Assembly: GCA_903932145.1 (NCBI GenBank)
Contig: CAIZFE010000042.1
Location: 186,001-250,000 of the forward strand
Source: an uncultured Rhodopila sp.
Lineage (GTDB): Bacteria; Pseudomonadota; Alphaproteobacteria; Acetobacterales; Acetobacteraceae
DNA: 64,000 nt
Direction: 5' to 3'
The notes below the pieces were generated by a model. That model made no database searches. It worked only from the letters and a program-made list of their open reading frames with translations, and was not told the DNA's origin. A program made the translations under genes and the position numbers. The first letter of the stretch is position 1; each line of letters begins with the position of its first letter. Of this stretch, positions 41,129 through 51,987 are shown in pieces.

Positions 41129-42730
41129 CTAGGGTATCATGCCGGGGAAGACGTATTGTTGCAGCAGCACGAGGCAGCCTAACAGCAAGGTCAGCGCGAT
41201 GCTGTGCTTGAAGGTGCGCGCGAACACGACGCCTTCCTGCCCCTTCAGATCGGTGACCGACACGCCCGTCGCGATATTCTGCGGCGAGATCATCTTGCCC
41301 ATCACGCCGCCCGAGGAGTTGGTCGCCGCGATCAGCACGGGGTTAAGCCCGAGCTGATTGGCTGCCACGACCTGTAGGTTGCCGAACAGGGCGTTGCCGG
41401 ACGTATCGCTGCCGGACAGGAACACCGCGACCCAGCCGAGGAACGGCGACACCAGCGGGAAGATATAGCCCATCGACGCGGCGCCCTTGCCCAGCGTGTA
41501 GGTCAGGCCGGAGTAGTTCATCAGGTAGGCCAGCGAGACAATCAGCGCGACCGTCAGGATGGCGATGCGGGCCTGCTTCCAGGTGGTGCAGACTGCTGTG
41601 GCGAAGCGGCCCGGTCCGACGCCGACCAATGCAGCGGTGATGATCGCCGCCAGCAGGATCGCGGTGCCGGTAGCCAGCGGCTGGAACGTCCAGACAGCCG
41701 CATACGGCTTGTCGTTATACAGCGTGATCGCGATCTGGTTGTGCAGGCCGGGCCATTGGATCGCCTGGGCGCCGATGGCGAATATTTTCAGATGCGTCCA
41801 TGCGATCACCAGTGCCGACACTACGATCCACGGCACCCAGCCCTGCCAGGCCGGTACCAGGGTTTGCCGGGCGGCGTTGGTCACGGCGCTGCTCATGGCA
41901 AAGGCGGGGTCGTACGCCGGCTTCCACACTTTCAGGAACAGTAGGGTGACGATCAGCGCGCTCAAGGAAGCGAGTACGTCGGTCAGCGCGTAGTCCAGGT
42001 AGTTGGATGCGACGAACTGGCCCATCGCGAAGCTGACGCCGGAGACCAGCAGGACCGGCCACAGCGCCTTGACCGAGCGCATGCCGCCATAGATCGCCAT
42101 GACGTAGAAGGGCAGCAGCATCGCCAGGAACGGCAATTGCCGCCCGACCATGGCCCCGAGTTGGACGGCCGGCAGGCCGGTGACCTGACCGAGAACGGTG
42201 ATCGGGGCGCCGAGGGCTCCGAACGCCACCGGTGCGGTGTTGAAGATCAGGGTGAAGGTCAGTGCCTCCAGCGGCGGGAAGCCGACCAAGATCAGCAGGG
42301 CGCTGGTGATCGCGACCGGGGTGCCAAATCCGGAAATGCCTTCCAGCAGACAGCCGAAGCAGAAGCCAATGACGACCAGCACGATACGGCGGTCGTTCGG
42401 GAGATGATCGAGCACCCAGTCGCGGAAGGCATCGAACCGGCCGGAGGCGACTGCGATGTTATAAAGCAGCAGGGCGTTGAACACGATCCACATGACCGGC
42501 CAGATGGCGAACACCGCGCCGGCCGAGATGCTGTCGAGCGCCAGACCGATCGGCATCTGCCAGCCGGCCACAGCGACGATAAGACCGACGATCAGGCCGA
42601 CCAGCGACGCCTGCCAGGCCGGGCGGCGCATAACGCCCAGCATGACCAGCACAACCGCGATCGGCAGTGAGGCGACCAGAAACGACAGCAGCAAACTGTC
42701 GGCGATCGGCGTTAGCAGTTGATGAAACAT
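41129..42730 (-). CDS. L-lactate permease
   Basis: A 533-residue LctP/LldP-family membrane protein with at least a dozen hydrophobic helices. It includes CLLEGISGFGTPVAITSALL, GALGAPITVLG, AVFLSGSDTSGNALFGNLQ and SSGGVMGKMISPQNIA, all conserved family motifs. It takes up L-lactate (often also D-lactate or glycolate) with protons. ATG 42730 has a GGGGA site and is chosen over 42763. No lactate dehydrogenase or LldR gene is adjacent. A small ATCAC-N6-GTGAT repeat lies upstream at 42811-42826. Confidence 0.93.
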   Translation of the reverse strand: MFHQLLTPIADSLLLSFLVASLPIAVVLVMLGVMRRPAWQASLVGLIVGLIVAVAGWQMPIGLALDSISAGAVFAIWPVMWIVFNALLLYNIAVASGRFDAFRDWVLDHLPNDRRIVLVVIGFCFGCLLEGISGFGTPVAITSALLILVGFPPLEALTFTLIFNTAPVAFGALGAPITVLGQVTGLPAVQLGAMVGRQLPFLAMLLPFYVMAIYGGMRSVKALWPVLLVSGVSFAMGQFVASNYLDYALTDVLASLSALIVTLLFLKVWKPAYDPAFAMSSAVTNAARQTLVPAWQGWVPWIVVSALVIAWTHLKIFAIGAQAIQWPGLHNQIAITLYNDKPYAAVWTFQPLATGTAILLAAIITAALVGVGPGRFATAVCTTWKQARIAILTVALIVSLAYLMNYSGLTYTLGKGAASMGYIFPLVSPFLGWVAVFLSGSDTSGNALFGNLQVVAANQLGLNPVLIAATNSSGGVMGKMISPQNIATGVSVTDLKGQEGVVFARTFKHSIALTLLLGCLVLLQQYVFPGMIP

Positions 42731-42810
42731 TGGTCCCCGGCTGAGTATTCGGAGGGCGTGCATCCGCCTCCGTCTGATTCAGGGGCGGGAGATAGCGTTT
42801 TCGTTGATAT

Positions 42811-42826
42811 ATCACAAGATAGTGAT
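42811..42826. promoter_or_regulatory. Possible operator before the lactate permease gene
   Basis: ATCAC-AAGATA-GTGAT inverted repeat in an AT-rich stretch, about 80 bases before the start codon. It could bind a GntR- or other dimeric regulator; no regulator gene is nearby. Confidence 0.3.
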
Positions 42827-42870
42827 TTCTGACTGATTACGAATCCTGTTTCACGTTTGTCCCCGCCAGA

Positions 42871-43551
42871 TCAGGACGCGAGGCGCGCGGCACCGATGAT
42901 GCGGCCGTCGCTGGCTTGCAGCAGGACGGCGGCGCTGTCTCCCGGCGGGGGCGGTTGGTGCAGGGAGAGCGTTGTGCCGGTCCATGTCCCGATCGAGGTG
43001 AAGGAGCGGACGATGTTGGACTCGGTCAGGGTCCGGCCGCTGTTTTCGCCGCGGCCGATGGGGGTTTGCCTGGTGCGATCGAAGCCGACCAGCAGAACCC
43101 TGGCCTGACCGGAGCCGGCGCCGACGGTGACGCGCAGGGTCTCGCCGTCGCGGGTCAGGCTGAGCGCAACGGGTTTGCGGGTCGCGTTACCGATCGCGGC
43201 CAGACCCCGGGACCGGTCGGAGCCGACGAATCCGGTGGTGCCGTCCACCACCATTTGCGGGGTATAGATCCCGTCAGCACCGATCTGTTTGGCATAGTCG
43301 CGCTGCCGAGTGGTCGCGGCATCGAGTGAATACGGGTCCTTCCAGCCGAGGTAATCCCAGTAGGTCACATGAAACGCCAGAGGCAGTACGTTAGTTCGGG
43401 TGTGCGCGAGGTCGGTCAGGAACGCGTCGGCCGGCGGGCAGGAGGAGCAGCCTTGCGAGGTGAACAGTTCCACCACGACGGGGGACTCCTGAGCCCGGGC
43501 GGTGCCTGACAGCGCGGCGGCGCAGATGATCCCGAGTGTTGTTGCGCGCAT
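42871..43551 (-). CDS. DUF1223 thioredoxin-fold protein
   Basis: A 226-residue exported protein. The signal peptide ends near ARAQ, followed by VVVELFTSQGCSSCPPAD with a CxxC pair (Cys35, Cys38). AFHVTYWDYLGWKDP and GIYTPQMVVDG are DUF1223 hallmarks. The fold is thioredoxin-like, so a periplasmic thiol-redox role is possible but unproven. Alone on its strand. Confidence 0.88.
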   Translation of the reverse strand: MRATTLGIICAAALSGTARAQESPVVVELFTSQGCSSCPPADAFLTDLAHTRTNVLPLAFHVTYWDYLGWKDPYSLDAATTRQRDYAKQIGADGIYTPQMVVDGTTGFVGSDRSRGLAAIGNATRKPVALSLTRDGETLRVTVGAGSGQARVLLVGFDRTRQTPIGRGENSGRTLTESNIVRSFTSIGTWTGTTLSLHQPPPPGDSAAVLLQASDGRIIGAARLAS

Positions 43552-43752
43552 GTGCCTACTCCAGAATTCGGCTGGACATTAAGGGCCTTTGGCCCGGGTT
43601 GCGCGTGAAAGTTAAGTAATACCAATGGTCCTGTGCTTTTGCTGCTGTGGTCGGAATGCCGGGGATTGGTGTTCGTGGCGGCACCGGCGCTTTCTTCGCG
43701 GGGAGGATTTTCCTGCCCGGAGACAGCCACATTCCGAGTGTAAGCGGTCTCT

Positions 43753-44313
43753 ATGCGCATTCTACTGATCTTCGTGTTTCTGGCTCTCTCAGCGTCGGCC
43801 GGAGCACAATATCCCGGCGGGCAATATTATGCTCCCGCCTATCCGCCGCCGCCCGGGTATCCGCTGCCGCAAAGCTATGCACCGCGTCAGGTGGTCCCGG
43901 CATCATCGATCCCCGAGGCGATGCTCGATGCCCATAACGGCGTCCGTGCCCGGGTCGGTATTCCACCGTTGATCTGGTCAGACGCACTCGCCACCGTCGC
44001 ACAGGATTGGGCCAACCATCTGATCGCGGCGAACGCTTTCAGCCATCGTCCGGACAACCGATTTGGCGAGAACCTTTATGCGATGACAGGCGGGACAGCA
44101 TCTCCAGCCGATGCTGTCGGAATGTGGGCGGACGAGGCGCGCGGATACGACATCCGCGGCAACGCCTGCTCGGGCGTGTGCGGACATTATACGCAAATTG
44201 TCTGGCGGCAGACCCGCGCTGTGGGCTGTGCGACCGCCGCGACTCCGTATCGGCAGGTCTGGGTCTGCAATTACGATCCCCCGGGAAATTTCGTCGGGTA
44301 TCGGCCTTATTGA
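43753..44313 (+). CDS. CAP-superfamily (SCP/PR-1-like) secreted protein
   Basis: 186 residues. The signal peptide ends near SAGA, then a Tyr/Pro-rich linker (PGGQYYAPAYPPPPGYP), then a CAP domain from about 56. The domain shows LDAHNGVRARVG, DWANHLIAANAFSHR, GENLYA, CGHYTQIVWRQTRAVGC and VCNYDPPGNFVG. These include the CAP His and Glu residues and probable disulfide cysteines. Functions of bacterial CAP proteins are mostly unknown. Confidence 0.9.
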   Translation: MRILLIFVFLALSASAGAQYPGGQYYAPAYPPPPGYPLPQSYAPRQVVPASSIPEAMLDAHNGVRARVGIPPLIWSDALATVAQDWANHLIAANAFSHRPDNRFGENLYAMTGGTASPADAVGMWADEARGYDIRGNACSGVCGHYTQIVWRQTRAVGCATAATPYRQVWVCNYDPPGNFVGYRPY

Positions 44314-44408
44314 ATGACCGAGGCACGCAGCGTCAGCGGGACTTCGTCGAACGCGACATCCGCTTTGAAAATTGGTAAAGTGCGGCAAATCCGGTGGGAG
44401 CCAGGCGA

Positions 44409-44555
44409 ATGTCTCGCGTAATCAACATGACCACGCCAAAGGGCAAGCCGGCCAGCCTGCCCAAGACCGCCGCGCTGACCAAGGCACAGGCTGAACACAA
44501 GGCCTGGCTGAAGGCGCACGGGATCAAGGAGACCAAGAATACACTTCGCACCTGA
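44409..44555 (+). CDS. Small basic protein, 48 residues
   Basis: An ORF beginning MSRVINMTTPKGKPASLPKT and ending in NTLRT. A GGGAG site lies about 12 bases before ATG 44409. Most third codon positions are G or C, as in neighbouring genes, which supports coding. The sequence is Lys-rich (10 of 48) with a likely amphipathic helix (KAQAEHKAWLKAHG). I do not recognise it; nothing points to a function. Confidence 0.55.
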   Translation: MSRVINMTTPKGKPASLPKTAALTKAQAEHKAWLKAHGIKETKNTLRT

Positions 44556-44764
44556 CCAGGAGATCCCAACTGACAGTCCGATCCGTAGCTCGGCCTGGCA
44601 CATAGGCGTGCGTTCAACCGACAATACGTGAATCCCGCTCTACAGATCATCGGACGGCTTTCCGGCGGTTCGCCGGGGGATTCTGTCGATGGTTGTGACG
44701 ATTGCAACCGTTGCTTACGTCTCCGGGGCTTCCCCCGCAGCGCCGGGCGCGCGACACTGGCGCT

Positions 44765-46231
44765 ATGCCGTCCCAACCAATCATCCGTTCAACCGGAGTG
44801 TCGCGTCAGACCCGACTGACCGCCGTTATCGTCGCGTCGGCTCTGTTCATGCAGAACCTCGATTCCACCATCATCGCCACCGCGCTGCCGACCATGGCTC
44901 GGTCGTTCGGCTACGATCCGGTGCGGATGAACGTGGCGCTGACCTCGTATTTGCTCAGCCTGACGGTGTTTATCCCGGCCAGCGGCTGGGTGGCGGACCG
45001 GTATGGCACGCGCAACGTGTTCCGGCTGGCGATCGTGGTGTTCACCATCGGCTCGATCTTCTGCGGCCTGTCGAACGGACTGCCCGAACTGGTGGCGGCG
45101 CGGGTGCTGCAGGGGCTGGGTGGTGCGATGATGGTGCCGGTGGGGCGGCTGTTGCTGCTGCGCACGGCGGCCAAGTCGGAACTGGTGGCGGCGATGGCAT
45201 GGCTGACGATGCCGGCGCTGCTGGGGCCGGTGGTGGGGCCTCCGGTTGGCGGCTTTATCGTCACGTATTTCGATTGGCGCTGGACCTTCTTCATCAACAT
45301 CCCGGTCGGGATTCTGGGTGTTGTGATGGTGTCGCTGTTCATTCAGGACTTCCGGGAGCCGCCCAAGGGTAAATTTGATCTGCGCGGGCTGGTGCTGACC
45401 GGGGCGGCGCTGATCTGCGGCATGTTCGGGTTGGAGACGGTGGGGCGCGGGCTTGTCGCCCCGGCGGTGACTCAAGGCATGATCGCCGCCGGTCTGGGCA
45501 TCGCGTTCCTGTATTTCCTGCATGCGAGGCGGACGGCGGCGCCGCTGCTGGATTTCACGTTGATGCGGTTGCCGTGCTTCGGGCTGTCGTTCACCGCGAT
45601 GATGCTGTTCCGGACGGGGATCGGGGCGATCCCGTTCCTGCTGCCGATGATGCTGCAGGTCGGCTTCGGCGATGCGGCCGTGGAGAGCGGGCTGATCACC
45701 TTCGCCAGTTCGGCCGGGGCGTTGGTGATGAAGCCGGGCGCGCAATATGCGCTGCGCTGGTTCGGATTCCGCAACACGCTGATCTGGAACGGCGTGATGT
45801 CGGGGGTGATGCTGATGCTGTGCGCGGGGTTCCGTCCGACATGGCCGGCGGCGGCGATCTATTTCGTGCTGCTGGTGGGCGGGTTCCTGCGGTCGTTGCA
45901 GTTCACGGCTTATAACACGCTGGCCTATGGCGATGTGCCGCGTTCGCAAATGAGCGCGGCGACGAGTCTGTATACCGCCGGGCAGCAGTTGGCCGCGACG
46001 ATCGGGGTGTCGGTCGGGGCGCTGTCGTTGGAGGTGGCGCGGACGATCTCGCATCACGGGACGCCGGAGAACGCGGATTTCAGCGTGGCGTTTGTGGTGG
46101 TGGGGTTGATGACGCTGATGGCGGCACCGATCGCGTGGTTCATGCCGGTGAGTGCGGGGGACGATCTGACGGGGCGGCACGCGCCGTCGCCGGAACCGGT
46201 AACCGTGGTGCCAGTGAAGGCGGGGGAGTAA
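44765..46231 (+). CDS. DHA2-family MFS drug transporter
   Basis: A 489-residue 14-helix proton antiporter of the EmrB/QacA type. Visible landmarks are the helix 1 motif FMQNLDSTIIATALPTMARS, motif A GWVADRYGTRNVFR, motif B near ARVLQGLGGAMMVPVGRLLL, and motif C ALLGPVVGPPVGG. ATG 44765 is chosen over 44702 because it matches family N-termini. No EmrA-like membrane fusion protein or TetR regulator gene is adjacent. Confidence 0.93.
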   Translation: MPSQPIIRSTGVSRQTRLTAVIVASALFMQNLDSTIIATALPTMARSFGYDPVRMNVALTSYLLSLTVFIPASGWVADRYGTRNVFRLAIVVFTIGSIFCGLSNGLPELVAARVLQGLGGAMMVPVGRLLLLRTAAKSELVAAMAWLTMPALLGPVVGPPVGGFIVTYFDWRWTFFINIPVGILGVVMVSLFIQDFREPPKGKFDLRGLVLTGAALICGMFGLETVGRGLVAPAVTQGMIAAGLGIAFLYFLHARRTAAPLLDFTLMRLPCFGLSFTAMMLFRTGIGAIPFLLPMMLQVGFGDAAVESGLITFASSAGALVMKPGAQYALRWFGFRNTLIWNGVMSGVMLMLCAGFRPTWPAAAIYFVLLVGGFLRSLQFTAYNTLAYGDVPRSQMSAATSLYTAGQQLAATIGVSVGALSLEVARTISHHGTPENADFSVAFVVVGLMTLMAAPIAWFMPVSAGDDLTGRHAPSPEPVTVVPVKAGE

Positions 46232-46532
46232 ATCGGGCCGCTCGCGGGCCCGCGCCGGCCATTGACGTCGCCCGGAAGTCGAAGCGCCGCGCTTGGCGGT
46301 GGACCGGAACGGCACGGTTGAATCATGATGTCGAGGGGCCCGGCTGATGTCGGGGTTTGGTACGCTGGTGTTTCACTGGTTATTTACCTTAGTATCCATG
46401 TAAACAGCCGATGTTGCCAAGGATAACGGCGGATGTCCGTAATAAAAACTTGAAATGCGCGCCATATCAGTGTAACCGCAAGTTGCGGCGGCTGAAATCT
46501 CTAAATACGCCGCCCGAGCAAGGGAGGACGAT
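46232..46532. other. Intergenic region before the secreted protein gene
   Basis: 301 bases with no supported ORF. The second half (from about 46380) is markedly AT-richer and probably carries the promoter of the next gene, but I cannot assign clear -35/-10 boxes. Confidence 0.35.
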
Positions 46533-47066
46533 ATGCGAACACTTGTATCCGTTACGTCTGTTGCACTGGTGTTGTCGGGCGGGGCCGTTTTTGCACAACA
46601 GACGGCTCCTGTGTCCGATGATGCGTACATGAAGCGTGTCCTGACAGCGGCGCCGTCGCATATTATCGAGAACGCGAGCGTTGTTCGCATGGACGGGACG
46701 GCGTCCCGAACGATCAGAAAAGGCACCACTGAGTGGACCTGTATGGAAGCGAACGGCGTTCCCATGTGCATGGACCCGAATGCCATGGAGTGGGCGCATG
46801 CATGGCAGACCCATGGCCCGGCGACCGATAAGACCGGCTTTATATATATGCTCGCTGGTGATAACGGCGCCAGCAATACGGACCCTTGGGCGAAAGGAAA
46901 GACCGCCGATAATCACTGGGTTGTCACTGGTCCGCATGTCATGATCGTGGGCGCCGCCGCGAAAACGATGGTGGGGTATAGCAAGAGCGCCGATGCCGAT
47001 CCGACGAAACCGTATGTCATGTGGCCGGGCAGCCCGTACGAACACCTGATGCTGCCGGTCAAGTAA
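46533..47066 (+). CDS. Secreted protein of unknown function
   Basis: 177 residues with a clean signal peptide (MRTLVSVTSVALVLSGGAVFA) and a GGGAGG ribosome site. The mature protein has TTEWTCMEANGVPMCMDPNA, FIYMLAGDNGASNTDPWAKG, TGPHVMIVG and YVMWPGSPYEHLMLPVK. I recall similar unannotated periplasmic proteins with the same MW.x.PYEHLM ending, but no function. Two cysteines may form a disulfide. Confidence 0.85.
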   Translation: MRTLVSVTSVALVLSGGAVFAQQTAPVSDDAYMKRVLTAAPSHIIENASVVRMDGTASRTIRKGTTEWTCMEANGVPMCMDPNAMEWAHAWQTHGPATDKTGFIYMLAGDNGASNTDPWAKGKTADNHWVVTGPHVMIVGAAAKTMVGYSKSADADPTKPYVMWPGSPYEHLMLPVK

Positions 47067-47155
47067 CGGCTGCTATATTGACGGTATTCGCCGCCAGGGC
47101 AGCGTCACAACGTGTCTTGAAACGCCGCCCTGACGTCTTATCGATAGCTGTGATC

Positions 47156-47186
47156 CGCGCCCGGGGACCTCGTAACCCCGGGCGCG
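47156..47186. terminator. Bidirectional hairpin between convergent genes
   Basis: A perfect 11-bp inverted repeat, CGCGCCCGGGG (47156-47166) and CCCCGGGCGCG (47176-47186), with a nine-base loop. It sits between the stops of the secreted-protein gene (+) and katG (-). No T-run on either side. Confidence 0.55.
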
Positions 47187-47209
47187 ACCGACGCCAAATT
47201 TCCGCCCGA

Positions 47210-49965
<2,756 letters not shown>

Positions 49966-50943
49966 TCACCGGTCTTCAAACGGGCAGAGAACAACCCGTC
50001 CCTGCTCACCTGCGGCGACCGCCTGGTACGCCGCGACCGCGTCGTGCAGCGCAAACCGCCGGGCGATCGGTGCCGGACGATAGTCGCCGGTTTCGAAGCC
50101 GGGCCGCAGGACTTCCAGAATCCCGGCCGAGGCGGTCAGGTCGAGCTTGAGCGTATCGATGCCGATCAGACGGTTTTCGTTGTGATAGAAGTCCGCCAGG
50201 TTGAACGTTACTTCCCTGGCGCTGGTCACGCTCATCTCCACCAGCCGGCCGCGCAGCGCCAGGCAGTCCAGGGCGGGGCGGAACATGACGCCACCGACGC
50301 AGTCAAGCACGACATCGGCGCCGCGCCCATTGGTCGCCTCGCGGACTGCGGCCGGAATGCCGGCACCGTCGGCCAGCAGCGAGACGCCCATTTCAGCAAT
50401 GGCGGCGCCGGGCCTTGGCGCGCGGCGATCGGTGCCGATGATCCTGGCACCGATACGCCGAGCGATCTGGACCGCGGCGTTGCCGACCCCGCCGCTGGCG
50501 GCGATGATCAAAACCGTTTCACCCGCGCGCAGATCGGCACCCTCGACCAGGCCCTTCCAGGCGGTGACGAAATTCACCCCGACCGAGGCCGCCTCAGCAA
50601 AGCTCAGCGTCGATGGTTTGCGTCGCAAACTGGCGACCGGGACGATGATCCGTTCGGCATGCGATCCATCGCGAGTGAAGCCGGTGTCGCCGCCGGTTCC
50701 CCAAACCTCGGCGCCGATCCATTCCGATGGACCCGCTTCCACGATGCCGGCGAAATCCCGGCCGGGGGTTCGTGGCAGCGTCGTTTGCTCCATCAAACCC
50801 TGCACATTCTTCACGTCGCTCGGGTTGATCGATGCTGCCTCGATCCGGATCAATGCTTCGCCAGCACCGGGCGACAGATCGGGCAAGTCCTCGATGGACA
50901 GCACGTCCGGCTTGCCGTGACGGGTGAATCTGACAGCCTTCAT
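49966..50943 (-). CDS. Medium-chain dehydrogenase, quinone-oxidoreductase-like
   Basis: 325 residues. A GroES-like N-terminus (MKAVRFTRHGKPDVLSIEDL, SINPSDVKNVQG, PRTPGRDFAGIV) is followed by a Rossmann domain with ASGGVGNAAVQIARRIGARI. Zinc-ligand cysteines are absent, placing it with NADPH quinone reductase/enoyl reductase types rather than alcohol dehydrogenases. It is divergent from the SMP-30 gene, with about 80 bases between starts. Confidence 0.87.
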   Translation of the reverse strand: MKAVRFTRHGKPDVLSIEDLPDLSPGAGEALIRIEAASINPSDVKNVQGLMEQTTLPRTPGRDFAGIVEAGPSEWIGAEVWGTGGDTGFTRDGSHAERIIVPVASLRRKPSTLSFAEAASVGVNFVTAWKGLVEGADLRAGETVLIIAASGGVGNAAVQIARRIGARIIGTDRRAPRPGAAIAEMGVSLLADGAGIPAAVREATNGRGADVVLDCVGGVMFRPALDCLALRGRLVEMSVTSAREVTFNLADFYHNENRLIGIDTLKLDLTASAGILEVLRPGFETGDYRPAPIARRFALHDAVAAYQAVAAGEQGRVVLCPFEDR

Positions 50944-51024
50944 GGTAACGACTCCCTGGCCTCGCTTGACGCAGCGAGCATTCGGAGGACACTGCCTCAA
51001 TCGTGCGAAGGGGGAAATACCACA

Positions 51025-51936
51025 ATGAGCGACGTCACAATCCTGGCCACCGGTTTCGGCTTCCCGGAAGGCCCTGTCGTCTGCCCGGACGGATCCATCA
51101 TCCTGACCGAAATCCGCAACAACCAGTTGTCCCGCGTGACTCCGGAGGGCAAAAACAGTGTCTTTTCGCGCTGCGGCGGTGGCCCGAACGGGCTGGCGTT
51201 CGGACCGGACGGCGCGCTGTACCTGTGCAACAATGGCGGCAGCAAATACGTCGAGGGCTACTCGATGGGCGTCGCGCCGCACCCGGATTACCGGTTCGGC
51301 TACATCCAGCGGATCGACGCCAACACTGGTGAGGCCAAGACGCTGTACACCGAGGTCGATGGCCACAAATTATCCGCGCCCAACGACATCGTCTTCGACA
51401 CACTCGGTGGTTTCTATTTCACCGACCTCGGCAAACGGTATGCTCGGCATCGCGATCACGGCGGGATTTATTACGCTTTGCCGGATGGGTCGAAAGTGAC
51501 CGAAATCGCGCATCCGATCCTGAGTCCCAACGGCTGCGGCTTGTCGCCGGATGGCAAGATTCTATACGCGGCCGATACCGAGGGCGCGCGGTTATGGGCG
51601 TTTGATATCGACGCTCCCGGCGTGCTGCGGAAGCCGGCGCCGCACGCCCATCACAGCGGACGTGTGATCTGCGGGCTGGGATCGAATGCCCGGTTCGACA
51701 GTTTGGCTGTGCTCGCGAACGGCAATATCTGCGTGGCGACGCTGAACACGGGGTATATAACCGAAATCTCTCCGAACGGAGATATCGTGCGGGCGGTGAA
51801 GATGCCGGATACGTATCCGACGAATATCTGCTTTGGTGGGGCGGACATGCGGACGGCTTATATTACGCTGTCGGATACCGGGCGTCTGGGCACGATGCAG
51901 TGGGCGACGCCGGGGTTGAATCTGAATTTCGGGTAG
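51025..51936 (+). CDS. SMP-30/gluconolactonase-family protein
   Basis: 303 residues, a six-bladed propeller lactonase. It starts MSDVTILATGFGFPEGPVVC, with the metal Glu in FPEGP, then GGGPNGLAFGPDGALYLCNN, SAPNDIVFDTLGGFYFTDLG with Asn-Asp metal ligands, and SPNGCGLSPDGKILYAADTE. It probably hydrolyses a sugar or other lactone. ATG 51025 has a GGGGGAA site; the same frame is open to 49702 but that part lies opposite another gene. Confidence 0.9.
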   Translation: MSDVTILATGFGFPEGPVVCPDGSIILTEIRNNQLSRVTPEGKNSVFSRCGGGPNGLAFGPDGALYLCNNGGSKYVEGYSMGVAPHPDYRFGYIQRIDANTGEAKTLYTEVDGHKLSAPNDIVFDTLGGFYFTDLGKRYARHRDHGGIYYALPDGSKVTEIAHPILSPNGCGLSPDGKILYAADTEGARLWAFDIDAPGVLRKPAPHAHHSGRVICGLGSNARFDSLAVLANGNICVATLNTGYITEISPNGDIVRAVKMPDTYPTNICFGGADMRTAYITLSDTGRLGTMQWATPGLNLNFG

Positions 51937-51947
51937 AACAAGCGCTA

Positions 51948-51974
51948 ACGGGTGCGTCTTGACGATGCACCCGT
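51948..51974. terminator. Hairpin between convergent SMP-30 and peptidase genes
   Basis: ACGGGTGC (51948-51955) and GCACCCGT (51967-51974) form an 8-bp stem in the 51-base gap. No long T-run. Confidence 0.5.
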
Positions 51975-51987
51975 CAGTTGCCCGCCG

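Noticed and set aside
44789-46315. 508-codon minus-strand ORF opposite the MFS gene
   Set aside because: His/Arg/Gln-rich nonsense typical of antisense frames; no domain.
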